Assembly: GCA_003439945.1 (NCBI GenBank) | Contig: QVRM01002168.1 | Coordinates: 62,001-126,000 of the forward strand | DNA length: 64,000 nucleotides | Reading direction: 5' to 3' | Source: Dermanyssus gallinae | Taxonomy: Eukaryota > Arthropoda > Arachnida > Mesostigmata > Dermanyssidae | In this document: positions 28,740 to 38,070 of the stretch, one piece after another | Layout: every line of letters begins with the position of its first letter | Position numbering within the stretch: the first letter of the stretch is position 1 | Notes under the pieces: generated by a model | What the model was told of the DNA's origin: nothing | Database searches by the model: none | What the model saw: the letters and a program-made list of their open reading frames with translations, nothing else | Program-made: the position numbers and the translations under genes

Positions 28740-29370
28740 AATCCAAAGAGTGCAAACGAATTTAAATCGATTTTCTGGCTGCCACTTTTAGCTGACTGAT
28801 GATTGAACGTTATGCTCCGTCAAAATTGACTTTTCTTCTTCTCCTTCTTCTTCTGCTTCTCTAAAGAACTTTTTTTCTACGGCGGCGGACTCTACTCATG
28901 TATTATCCGCACACAGACGGGCGTCTACATCAACTACTCAGTACGCCAATATAGCGAATGGCACGTCGTCGTGTTTATACTGCGAACCCTACATTTGGCG
29001 TGCCGAGTAGTAAAGTCCTACCAAACGCTTAATGTCACGCAGACGTTAAGCTCGTTGACTCTATTCAGGCTGGTTCAAGCGTTGTTCGACGACTCCTCAG
29101 GGGCCACTTTACGCACCCTTCAACCCGCTATGTGGTGGCCAACACGGTTGAGTAACTTTGAGCTCTCGTCCTAGACGCAGCTACACACGTGTGGCTATGC
29201 CAATAACCTCCGGTAGAACATGCACCGTCTATTTGGCTGGGCATCGTCTTTTTTATTGTCGTCAGATTACTTGCTACTAATAGAAATACTTGCAGTAATA
29301 ATGCCTCCCGGTATGCACGGCTATGTGGTGCTAAACAGCGACAGCAGCAGCAGTCGCGTTGGCAGTACGT
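28740..29370. other. Unassigned stretch
   Basis: Nothing recognised except a short (CTT)n-like run near 28830-28860 and a (CAG)n stub near 29340-29353. Confidence 0.4.
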
Positions 29371-29395
29371 GGATAGTCTAGTATCGTTGTGACTA
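29371..29395 (+). repeat. Target-site duplication, left copy
   Basis: 25 bases starting GGATAGTCTAGTAT. They are repeated with one difference at 29912-29936, just past the tandem SINE-B. This is the length expected for LINE-driven retrotransposition. Confidence 0.75.
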
Positions 29396-29911
29396 ATGTG
29401 ACGGCGTGGTCTAGTGGGGGGACTAGTGCGCTAGTCATGGTTGTCATCTACCGGAGTGTCGCCCAGTGTTCGATCCCCGTTGTTGGTCGAACTTTCTTTA
29501 AGCGATGCTCATTGAGAATAGATGATACATAAACCATACCGCTGCTGAGAGTCAGCGGCCATGCTGCTGCCACAAGGACTGTTGGGGAAACCCTAGATAT
29601 CTTAACATGTCCGGCCCTCGGTGCACTGAAGATATACCTCAGGTTAAGTTCCAAGCCCGTAGAGGACGGAGAATGCATGCGCTAGTCATGGTTGTTATCT
29701 ACCGGAGTGTCGCCCAGTGTTCGATAAATGTTGTTGATCGAATTTTCTTTGAGCGATGCTCATTGAGAATAGATGATAAATTATACCGCTGAGAATCAGC
29801 GGCCATGCTGCCACGAAAACTGTTGGGGAATCTTTAGATATCTTAACATGTCCGGCCCTCGGTGCATTGAAGATATACCTCAGGTTAAGTGCCAAGCTCG
29901 TAGGGGACGCA
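29396..29911 (+). repeat. tRNA-derived SINE-B, tandem dimer
   Basis: The first unit has a tRNA-like A box (GGCGTGGTCTAGTGG, near 29403) and a B box (GTTCGATCC, near 29469), then a body with GCGATGCTCATTGAGAATAG, a GAGAGTCAGCGGCC hairpin-like block and a CTTAACATGTCCGGCCCTCG block. The second unit repeats it from GCGCTAGTCATGG (29679, against 29428 in the first), a period of 251 bases. It lacks the A-box start, so only the first unit has a full promoter. The whole array is framed by a 25-base target-site duplication. Further copies lie at about 40.6 kb and 47.47 kb. Confidence 0.8.
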
Positions 29912-29936
29912 GGATAGTCTAGTATTGTTGTGACTA
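29912..29936 (+). repeat. Target-site duplication, right copy
   Basis: Matches 29371-29395 at 24 of 25 bases. Confidence 0.75.
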
Positions 29937-30531
29937 CTGCTCTCGTGGACCCGGAAAATTGCGGGAGTCTTTTTTGATAGCGGCTATCGTTCTATATCTC
30001 TTTTGTGTGGCTCTTCTCTCGTTTGCAAGGGATCGGATGATCGTGTATTGGGGGGGGGGGGGGGGGAGGGCACAAGAGTCGTTGTGCGGTGACATTGGGT
30101 GACATCGTGGCATCAGAGTCCTTTGGCCTTGACGACGACGACGACGAACCTTGAGTAAATCGCCCTGGGCAACCAGAAAGTAGGGATAAAGATGAAGCTC
30201 GAAGCCCAAACAGCGAATGCTGAGCGACGTAGAAAAGACTGATGTAGGCCGACGAACACACGATCAGAAGGCATCGCAATCACAGGCCGGCCCCCACCGA
30301 CACGAGGAGAACAAGTCGTCCTAGATACCGAGAGTAAATGACGAGAACCTGCGGTGAGAGAGAGAGAGAGCGCGCGAGGGAACACTAACACAAATCTAGC
30401 AAACGAACAAACGCAAGTAGGTAAATAGAACGAAGAGATAGAAAACGACATTTGAATGAATGCTTCGTCGTTGACTGGCTGCATCCGCTACGGCCGAATC
30501 CTAATAAAAGGCGAACTTCAATCGAATGCTG

Positions 30532-30532
<1 letters not shown>
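29937..30532. other. Unassigned stretch with G17 run
   Basis: A pure run of 17 G (30050-30066), a (CGA)n run near 30131-30148 and a (GA)n run near 30356-30371. No gene recognised. Confidence 0.45.
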
Positions 30533-30564
<32 letters not shown>

Positions 30565-30684
30565 GAAATACAATATAAACACTCCATACTAGCCTTTGAT
30601 GGCTTTGAGGAACTGTGAACCTCTGTACAAATGTAAACCACTCATGAGGGTAATAAAACCTATCTATTATTATTATTATTATTA
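30533..30684 (+). repeat. Short element flanked by (ATT)n on both sides
   Basis: (ATT)n at 30533-30563, then about 105 bases of unique sequence ending in GTAATAAAACCTATCT, then (ATT)n again at 30668-30684. A unique body ending in an AATAAA-like signal and a trinucleotide tail resembles the 3' end of a LINE or a SINE inserted in or carrying an (ATT)n tail. Confidence 0.45.
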
Positions 30685-31300
30685 AAGCTTATCTCGCTAC
30701 AGTGGGTCGTTGTCTGTTTATGGCAGTTGCTCACCCGCGTACAGGTGGTGCCCATGCAAAAGTGGCGACCTTCAACTGGCGCCATTCGAGCGCGAAACCT
30801 CGATTAGGCCTACCGCAAGGAGAGCGCCGATGCCACGTTAGCCTAGTTTCTTCGTCTCCTCCTCCTCCTCCTGATTCGAATAAGGAGCCCAGGCTTGAGA
30901 CGCCGTCGCCTCTGACTTCCCCAACCTCTCAAAAGAAGAAATCTATTATTGATAGCCCCCTGATTCATTGCAGGGACGTGGCAAGAAGACAGATAGAGCA
31001 GCGGCGAAGCTGCTAAGTGTGCCCGAGGGCATGGTTATCGTTACGTCTGTGAATGAACGTGTAGACGGCCGACGTATGTGCCGTCCCACTCGGCTCGAAG
31101 CCATTCTAACAGGGTTCTCAGGTAGGCATGCCTCATGCCCCAATGGCTATTTCTAGAACTACTATTTTTGTTATGACTAGCACCACCACTGCTGCTGCTG
31201 CTACGGCGTCGTGATGGTCGTGTGGCGATAAAAGAGTGGTGACACGAAGTCAGAGCCGAACAAGCAACACTCCATAAAGCAAACTCATAGTTCAATTACC
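30685..31300. other. Unassigned stretch
   Basis: A plus-strand 104-codon frame (30702-31016) is GC-rich with no motif. Short (TCC)n and (TGC)n stubs. Nothing recognised. Confidence 0.35.
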
Positions 31301-31402
31301 GACAATTATAGTTGGCGTACTTCCAGCCCTGATTATCGAGTGGCGAACTTCCAGCAAGCCCGACTATCGAGTGGCGAACCTCCAGCAACCCCGACTATCG
31401 AG
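31301..31402. repeat. 31-bp minisatellite, about 3.3 units
   Basis: Units begin GACTATCGAGTGGCGAACYT and continue CCAGCAA-C-C. The first unit is diverged and the last is partial. The period is 31, so it is not a codon repeat. Confidence 0.8.
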
Positions 31403-31870
31403 CGACGAATAAACACGCGTTTAGCATCGCATCGGCGGTAGGAGATGACGCCACCCGATTGGCCGAAAGAATAATGCTAGCTTTGCTTAAGGAAATCTTT
31501 ACAGCGAACGAGTATGAAACATTCCGCTATATTGATATGCAAGCATTCTTGCATTTACATTTATGTAAGTATATATAAGGAGAGTGATATCTAGAACTAG
31601 AGCAAAAGCTAGAATTATTCCGCAACAACTTCTTCTTTTAAGTGCTGCAAGTCTTTCAACTACCTTTTTAGCGCTACCACCGTGCCGGGGTAGACTAAGT
31701 ACTCTTTTTAATTATCACCATAGTTGTCATCAGCATACAAGGCAGAAAATGTCTTTCACCATACAGTTTACAATTGTGAAGACGAAGAATAGGGATGCAT
31801 TAGTAGATGATCAGCCAATAGCAACAACAAACTGGTATATAGACAACCAAATAGTAGAAATATGTACATA
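31403..31870. other. Unassigned stretch
   Basis: Nothing recognised. Confidence 0.4.
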
Positions 31871-31872
31871 TA

Positions 31873-31884
31873 CATGCAACCTTG

Positions 31885-31915
<31 letters not shown>

Positions 31916-31957
31916 GCAACCTTGTATATATATATATATATATATATATCTATATAT
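31873..31957 (+). repeat. Duplicated unit ACATGCAACCTTG plus (TA)n
   Basis: The 13-base word ACATGCAACCTTG occurs twice, each time followed by about 28-32 bases of (TA)n. This is a two-unit composite tandem repeat. Confidence 0.85.
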
Positions 31958-33226
31958 AAGGCGCTGCACTCCGGCCGTTCCTTAAAGCCCGCTTACCTAC
32001 TGTTCATATGATACTGCACTCTAAGGACTTCTCCTTGCGCACTGCCTTCTGTAGCACTCGAAGGCTGTGAACATTGTAGGCTCCTTAAATGAATTGACAT
32101 TTTAGAATTATACTAAGAGGACGACGTCTGACCAATGTTACTTAAATATGCATGCATATTCTCACATATGGTTATGAACGCACCACGATTATGCAAGTAT
32201 GTGCAACTTTGGGTGTCCGTAGCTGGGACGTTCCTTTAGCACGTGTATGTGCTTGTGGAAACCGGTGAAAAACTACACCCATAATTGCTTTCATGGATAT
32301 TTGTTTGTTTACACTGTTTTAGACTGCAAGATATGCAATCATGTACACTGCTGGAAGCGGCGGTAGAAGCACGGTTTCAAAAGCTAAACCGCACAGCCGT
32401 AGGATAAGGAGGACAAAGGATAAGTTGAAGCATTTGTGCGTAGAAGTAGCAAATTAATAAACAATCCGTCCAAAAATTGTTTGAAAGTGATTTTCACATG
32501 GATGCGTGGGGACAATGCCTGTACTGACGCATACATAGAGTGCTGGTATACGTTTCATGAGACAGCTAAGAAAACCATTGTGATCGCGTCGTCGCCTTGA
32601 AAAGGCTTGGGCAGTCGGTGTCCGTTCTGAGCCAGGGCACGGTTGGACCCTCGTGGTGTTCTCCGTTCTTATTGTTGTTGTTGTTGCTGCTGCTGCTCAG
32701 CATTGCGCCTGGCAAGGCACCAGAGGACAAGCGGACCTTTGTTAGCTGACTGTTCCAAGGCTTTTGCGAAAACGTGACGCCAACGCTCGCCGCCCTGACT
32801 TCAGCGTTGAGGTCCGCCCTAACTTCTCCCTGTCCCACTGTCGTCTATATGTTACCATCTCTATCAATACGTTTTCTGTCTCTCTTGCTCAATCCGGTGT
32901 CTCGTTCTTCTCTCTCTCTCTCTCTCTCCTTCTCTCCCTTGTTCCTTTCCGATCAGCCTTTACCCCTCTCATCCGCTCGCTCTTTTCTCGTTTCTGTATC
33001 TCTCACACCGATCGAAAAGGACAAGACCTTTTGCTGCGACCCGAAAATGTCCGCCCGACAGAGAACAATGACGTCCAGGCAACTGGGCAATGAAAGCTTG
33101 ACGATGGCAGAAGATGTGCGGGGCGCACAAACAGCGCAGAAGGACGACAATTGTTCAGTGCGAGCCACAATCGCTCTCTCTCTCTGCTGCTGCTGCCGCC
33201 ACCGCCTATACCGCTGACCCTGCTCG
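31958..33226. other. Unassigned stretch
   Basis: From about 32.6 kb the sequence becomes GC-richer, with (GTT)n near 32671-32690, (CT)n near 32911-32930 and 33174-33183, and open stretches on both strands that follow the repeats. No gene is supported. Confidence 0.35.
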
Positions 33227-33345
33227 ATGGACGACGACGACAACAACAACAATAACAACCACAACAATGACAACAATAGCAACGGCAACAACAACAGCTA
33301 CAACAACAACAACAACGACGTCGATGGCGGCGGCTTAAAGTTGTC
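33227..33345 (+). repeat. (AAC)n-rich tract, Asn-rich open frame
   Basis: Impure AAC/GAC repeats. On the plus strand they read as Asp/Asn-rich protein from ATG 33227. Such tracts can be coding in arthropods, but no conserved flank supports it here. Confidence 0.5.
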
Positions 33346-33356
33346 CTATTGGATCT

Positions 33357-33415
33357 TAACACATACCCTTACCCATCTTCCTCCTCTTTTTCCTTCCCAG
33401 CCACCAAAAGTAAGT
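33357..33415 (+). promoter_or_regulatory. Strong acceptor and donor enclosing a 9-nt candidate microexon
   Basis: A branch-point-like CTTAAC (about 33355-33360) is followed by a long pyrimidine tract ending TTCCCAG at 33400. Nine bases later a consensus donor, GTAAGT, lies at 33410-33415. The enclosed CCACCAAAA would be an in-phase 9-nt microexon. Each signal is good on its own; the pairing may be accidental. Confidence 0.25.
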
Positions 33416-34596
33416 TGCCTTTGGGGACGCCAAACGACCTCGCCGTCGGTTTTACGATCGACCATCAGTGTAATGATGATGATGATGATGATGGTGATCA
33501 CGATGGAGGCGCAGAAAACGATGATGTCGTTGATGATGATGCCGACGAACTCGACGACGACCCCACTCGACAGGCAGGGCGCACCGCTTCTGTCGGGGGG
33601 GGGCTCCTGGCTGTCGTCGGGACAACCGGCCTGTCTTCTGCTTGCCTTCAGTCAGCCTGATTATTATTGGCTAGGGAGAGACGAGACCCCCGAAGAGCCG
33701 AGGGGCCATGGATATGAGACGTATCGCAGCTGACCGACCCGCCGCCGCCGCCGCGCCGTAATCGTGTGTGTTTGGGGGGGGGGGGAAGGGGGAGGGGCGA
33801 GGGGTGATCGGCAGGGCTGATGATGTTTGCAACTCGGCCAGCCTCGGATGATCTCTTTCGGGGAGAGGAGTTTTCGGCCAACGGACTTATGCCGCCCGCC
33901 GTCGCCATGTGTAAACACCTCATACTGCCACTAGTGGGACACTACGACCAACAACCATCGTCCGTCTACGACTCGTCGTCAGCTGATAACGAAAGGCGCG
34001 CGCCAACAGCGACCCGCACGCGTATAAGCTGTCGCGAGACGCTATATTGGCGCTGATAACTCGAGAAAGTAGAGGCGCGGGGAACAAGCACGCAAGCAAG
34101 TGAGCGGGAGAGAGAGAGAGAGAAACACTGGAAGGGTTGCCCGTGGATGGGCTTTCGAAGCAAGATCCTTTCCTTCCAATCTCATTCGCCATGCCAAACT
34201 GCCTGTGTGCCTCTAGTTGTTGGCCTTAGCCCAGTCCCGGGCCCCCTGAAGGGCGCCCCTGAAAGGATAAGCCTACTTTCGCGGGCGAAAACAGGCGCCA
34301 CCACGATGCGGGACTGCCGCATCCAATAGATGAACGTTGCAGAAACAGCAGCAGCCGCGGCACGCAATCCGAAACAACGAGATTCACACAGAACACGGGA
34401 CGCCGCCTATCTCGCGTTGGGTTATTTTGAACCGAATTAGCCGTTTGCAAGTAGTCCTGCTGACTCGTAAAATTCAAGCATAGTGAAAAAAATATTTGTT
34501 GGGACGATTGTATTAGCGGCCTACCTATTTAAAGACTTGGCCAACTAAACGCTCTATGATAAGGTGGCCTTGGTTACAACGATGTTGATAAATTGA

Positions 34597-34600
<4 letters not shown>
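33416..34600. other. GC-rich unassigned stretch
   Basis: It contains (GAT)n near 33474-33494, a G13 run near 33773-33785 and a (GA)n run near 34112-34123. Overlapping open stretches on both strands follow composition. No domain recognised. Confidence 0.35.

Positions 34601-34628
<28 letters not shown>
34601..34628. repeat. (TA)n microsatellite
   Basis: About 14 TA units. Confidence 0.95.
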
Positions 34629-34631
<3 letters not shown>

Positions 34632-35330
34632 CATGTTAGATTAAGTAAGGATGAAGAAAATGAGCCTCTGAAGTTTTAAAGGTATTGTACGACGTCGCCA
34701 TATTCGTCAAGGAGCTTTCAGAAGGTAACAGCTGAAACTAACACTATTTTTTACGGCAATCATAGTTTTCTGCGTCTTGTCAAAGTAGGTTCTTGGCATT
34801 AATAATTGATTGATTTTTAATACATGGTCTGCTATCAGTGTCCAACCATACCCGTTTTCATTTTTTAACTAATGACATGACAATTAGTATTACAAATATT
34901 AGGATATATATAACTTCCAACAAAATGTGAACAAATATCCGTAGAAAAAAAACACAACAAAAATCAGCACAACTTTTGCGATGGGAACCGTTCGTTCGTT
35001 TGTTGGCTCTGGCTCATCTGTGTTGTGGAGGGGATACAGAGTATTCTTGTGCGAAGTAACTATTTTCACACATCGACCAAGAGGAGGAATAGAATGGTTA
35101 GCTGCTAACGGTATGCTGCCTCTGTCGCAGCGTCTAATTGCGACTGTTGCCGCCCCCCCCCCCCCCTCCCCCGCCGTAACCGTCGTAATCGGTGACTGAA
35201 GTGGGTCGATCACCTACCTGCAGGGCTAATAAGTAATGGCCAGGTGCAATGGCAAGTGGCTTCTTGCCGAAGAGTGTCATGTCGTCTTTCTCCGTCCGTT
35301 AGAGACCGTTAGACATGGGAGACAATCGTC
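34629..35330. other. Unassigned stretch with C14 run
   Basis: A poly-C run of about 14 lies at 35153-35166. No gene recognised. Confidence 0.4.
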
Positions 35331-35521
35331 GAAAATACTTTCTAGGCTGACTCTCATCCAAGATTTAACACGTCTATGGGACTGCTTTTCGCATTGCTTC
35401 ATAGACGGACTACCCCCATAAAGACAAATGTGCAACGGTGGGAGTTCGAACCCGCGCACCCATGTGTCTCCTCCGGTTGCCAGGCGCAGACTTAAGCCAC
35501 TACCACGCCACCAGGCTCGAC
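35331..35521 (-). repeat. tRNA-derived SINE (SINE-A), copy 3
   Basis: Same unit as copies 1 and 2 on the minus strand. The A-box region is at about 35490-35512 with a 3-base insertion, the B-box region at about 35441-35453 carries an extra base, and the shared body with TAGTCCGTCTAT and the AGTCAGCC-containing hairpin follows. Promoter damage suggests an older copy. Confidence 0.78.
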
Positions 35522-36780
35522 GGAGAAAATCGTCTAATAGTAGAGAATCGTCGCATAGTTTAGTCCGCCCCGCCGGCGGCGGCCGCTATGCTGGATAGAG
35601 CGTACGAGATGACGATAGAACTCTTTGTTGCGGTTGTCGCTGCAGTCGCACAACGTAGTATGGTAAACGGGGACCTTGACAACAACAACAACAACAACGA
35701 CAAAGTTCGCCGCTCGACAAGAGCACGCGGTCGCATAGGCGGCCAAATCGAGCGTTCCGGGCCGAGTCGACGGCTAGCGAGCAACCGAGCCCCCCGAGAG
35801 CCAACTTCACTCAGTCTGAGGCCACCACTGCTCGCACTTATTCGATATTCGGCAGCCATTCAAGCCAAGTTTCGTTTTTATGCTAAAATCGCTTTCTCTT
35901 TCTCTCCCTCCCTCCCTCTCCCGCCCTCTCTCTCTCTCCATTTCTTGAAGTTTGCCTCCGTCTCTTTCTTGTCAATTATCACTCTCTATCCGAATTGTTC
36001 TTTCTTTTACTCTCTCTCTCTCTCTCCCTTTCTTTTTCGCCTCGCCCATTTTGCTATTTCTTAATATTTTTTTCTCGCTCAATTGTCTTCTTAGCTTTCA
36101 TTTCGTTCACAGTGAGACAGGCACTTTGCTAGCTGGTCGACCAACTGCAGCAGTAGCTTCTGGCAGCAACAGTAGAATCCGCTGTAGCTGTAGTGGTACA
36201 GTCGTGGTACCGATGCGCACTCCTCCTTGTCGGCTGGACGAAGTCGCCAGTCGCGCTGAGCGTCGAATGAGCCAGCCTCAGCCGAGCTCTCTCTCTCTCT
36301 TCCCGTTCTTATTGTCGCCGTCGTCTTTCCGCTGGCAGTGCATCTCGGGGAGTCACGAGATACCCCAGTGTCCACCCTCCTCGGCACCCCGTCGGTCGCC
36401 CTCCCTCGTATCCTCTCGGGCGCCCGTGGCTCGGCTGTGTGACAACTCTCATAGCAGTCTCGGCACGTTTTGCGAACCCCATCTGCGTTTACGGGGGAAT
36501 GAATACCGGCCATGACAGACAGTAGCAGCGGCTCTCAGAGCGTCTGTGCACAAAGAGCGCAGCAAGTCGCGTCGGCACGCCGGGAAGGAACTTTTGCATT
36601 CGTCGAAAAGCGTGCAAAAGTTGAGGGGGGGGGGGGTGGAGGGGTTTGGGCAAGACGAGAGAAAACGGGCGTCACACAATGGCATGAGCTGGCAGGCTTG
36701 TTGGCATGCGGTTTCATGCAGAGAAATTCTCTAATTCATAATCATCAACGGTTTCGAGGCGAATTTATGAGACAAAATAA
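35522..36780. other. GC-rich and pyrimidine-rich block, possible regulatory region
   Basis: It has a (CAA)n run (35681-35699), long (CT)n/(CCT)n stretches (35895-36035 and 36285-36300) and a G12 run near 36625-36636. Open stretches up to 187 codons (35952-36515 plus) are driven by composition. An ATG at 36512 opens 90 codons without a recognisable domain. Confidence 0.35.
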
Positions 36781-36782
36781 AT

Positions 36783-36932
36783 GAGACAGCAACAGCAACA
36801 ACAACAAAACAACAACCATAACAACAACGACAACACTAACAACAACAACAACAACAACAACAACGACAACACTAACAACAACAACAACAACAACAACAAC
36901 GAAAACAACAACAACGAAAACAACAACAACGA

Positions 36933-36963
<31 letters not shown>
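36783..36963 (+). repeat. (AAC)n trinucleotide array with periodic variants
   Basis: About 180 bases of AAC with GAC, ACT and GAA variants at regular spacing. This gives larger periods such as AACAACAACGAA repeated three times at about 36892-36935, a sign of recent unit duplication. Translations (Asn-rich or Val/Leu-rich) are artefacts. Confidence 0.95.
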
Positions 36964-36964
<1 letters not shown>

Positions 36965-37199
36965 GAAGTGGCGCTTATCGATGCTATCTGTGCTGTTAGT
37001 TTATTCAACGGCTTACAGTTGTAGCACGTAATCATCAAGCATAGCCTTATACTAGTAATCCGCGGAACAGACATCAGATAGAGTCACTCGAAATATATAA
37101 ACGTTATATAAGTCCATATCTTTCTCTGCGCACAACTGTTAGCAATGCCTAAATATTGGAGAACTGTTAGCAATGCCAAACTACTGGACTTTGTACACA
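36964..37199. other. Unassigned stretch with 28-bp duplication
   Basis: AACTGTTAGCAATGCC occurs twice within 37133-37180. Nothing else recognised. Confidence 0.5.
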
Positions 37200-38070
37200 A
37201 ACGCCAATAGGGACTTTCATTTTCTATACATCGATCAGAAGAGTGCCCGTGATAAGGTCGATCACGTAGATTTGTTGTTGATAAAATGAAGACGCGTTAG
37301 GTTCATCCACAGACTCGTAAATGGCTTGCCGCTTTTTGCACAATCGGTTGTTCCGAGTGAAATGCGGGGTAACTCTTAGAGAGCCACGATTGGCACCGTC
37401 TGGCCGCCTACAGGGAAACGGCTCCTCTCTACTGCATTGCACGATATTTGTATTAGATAACTAGTTTAAATTCTGTCGAGTGTTATGTACCGTCTGTACG
37501 CTAATGACCTAAAACATTATAGCTGACGACCTAAAAATGTAGCCCCCTTGAACTCACCCTTAGCGCATACTGCACTACAGACACTGTTGGCAGCATCAGC
37601 TAGTGCTATGACAATGGGATAGAGCTCATCGTTCCGAAATGACACGGCTCTCCCGATCTGATGTATCATCTCAATGGGTTAACACTGCCTACCGTAAATG
37701 TGTGTCTGCAAATGAGACCTAGGTGTGTCAATGTCGACGGATCTTACGTTATCTGCACAAATTACAGGTCTAGCCAAATGTACAAATGAACTTGTAAACA
37801 TGATATTCCGTCGTTTTATCATCAATTATCTGGACTTTATATTGCTTACCCGTCTGGAGCACATACTTGTGCAAACACATAAGAAATGTAGTTCAGGGAA
37901 GATTCCTAAAATGGCACTGTAGAAGATGTGATATTGAGCCGAATGCTGTTGACCTTTCGTCGTTGCCAACTTTATTTAAGAACAACAATACACGGCTACT
38001 ATCAGAACTCACGAGCTCAAATCTCATGAATCGCTTCTTTGATGTTCATAATAAAAATCAGTGGAGTTAA
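37200..38070 (+). pseudogene. Decayed non-LTR reverse transcriptase, CR1/Jockey-like
   Basis: Blocks appear in the right order in changing frames. FLYIDQKSARDKVDHVDLL (about 37218-37275) stands for the 'FLD...AFD.V.H..LL' block. LQGNGSSLYCIA (about 37408-37445) stands for the QGSVLSPLLF region. IADDLKM (about 37518-37538) is the FADDLK catalytic box with one change. LTLSAQI...(about 37745-37765) and LTRLEHIL (about 37846-37870) fit the thumb region. Many stops make it non-functional. Individual matches are weak; the order is what supports the call. Confidence 0.5.

Noticed and set aside
36745..37074. Val/Leu-rich minus-strand and Asn-rich plus-strand proteins at 36.8-37.0 kb
   Set aside because: Direct translations of the (AAC)n array.
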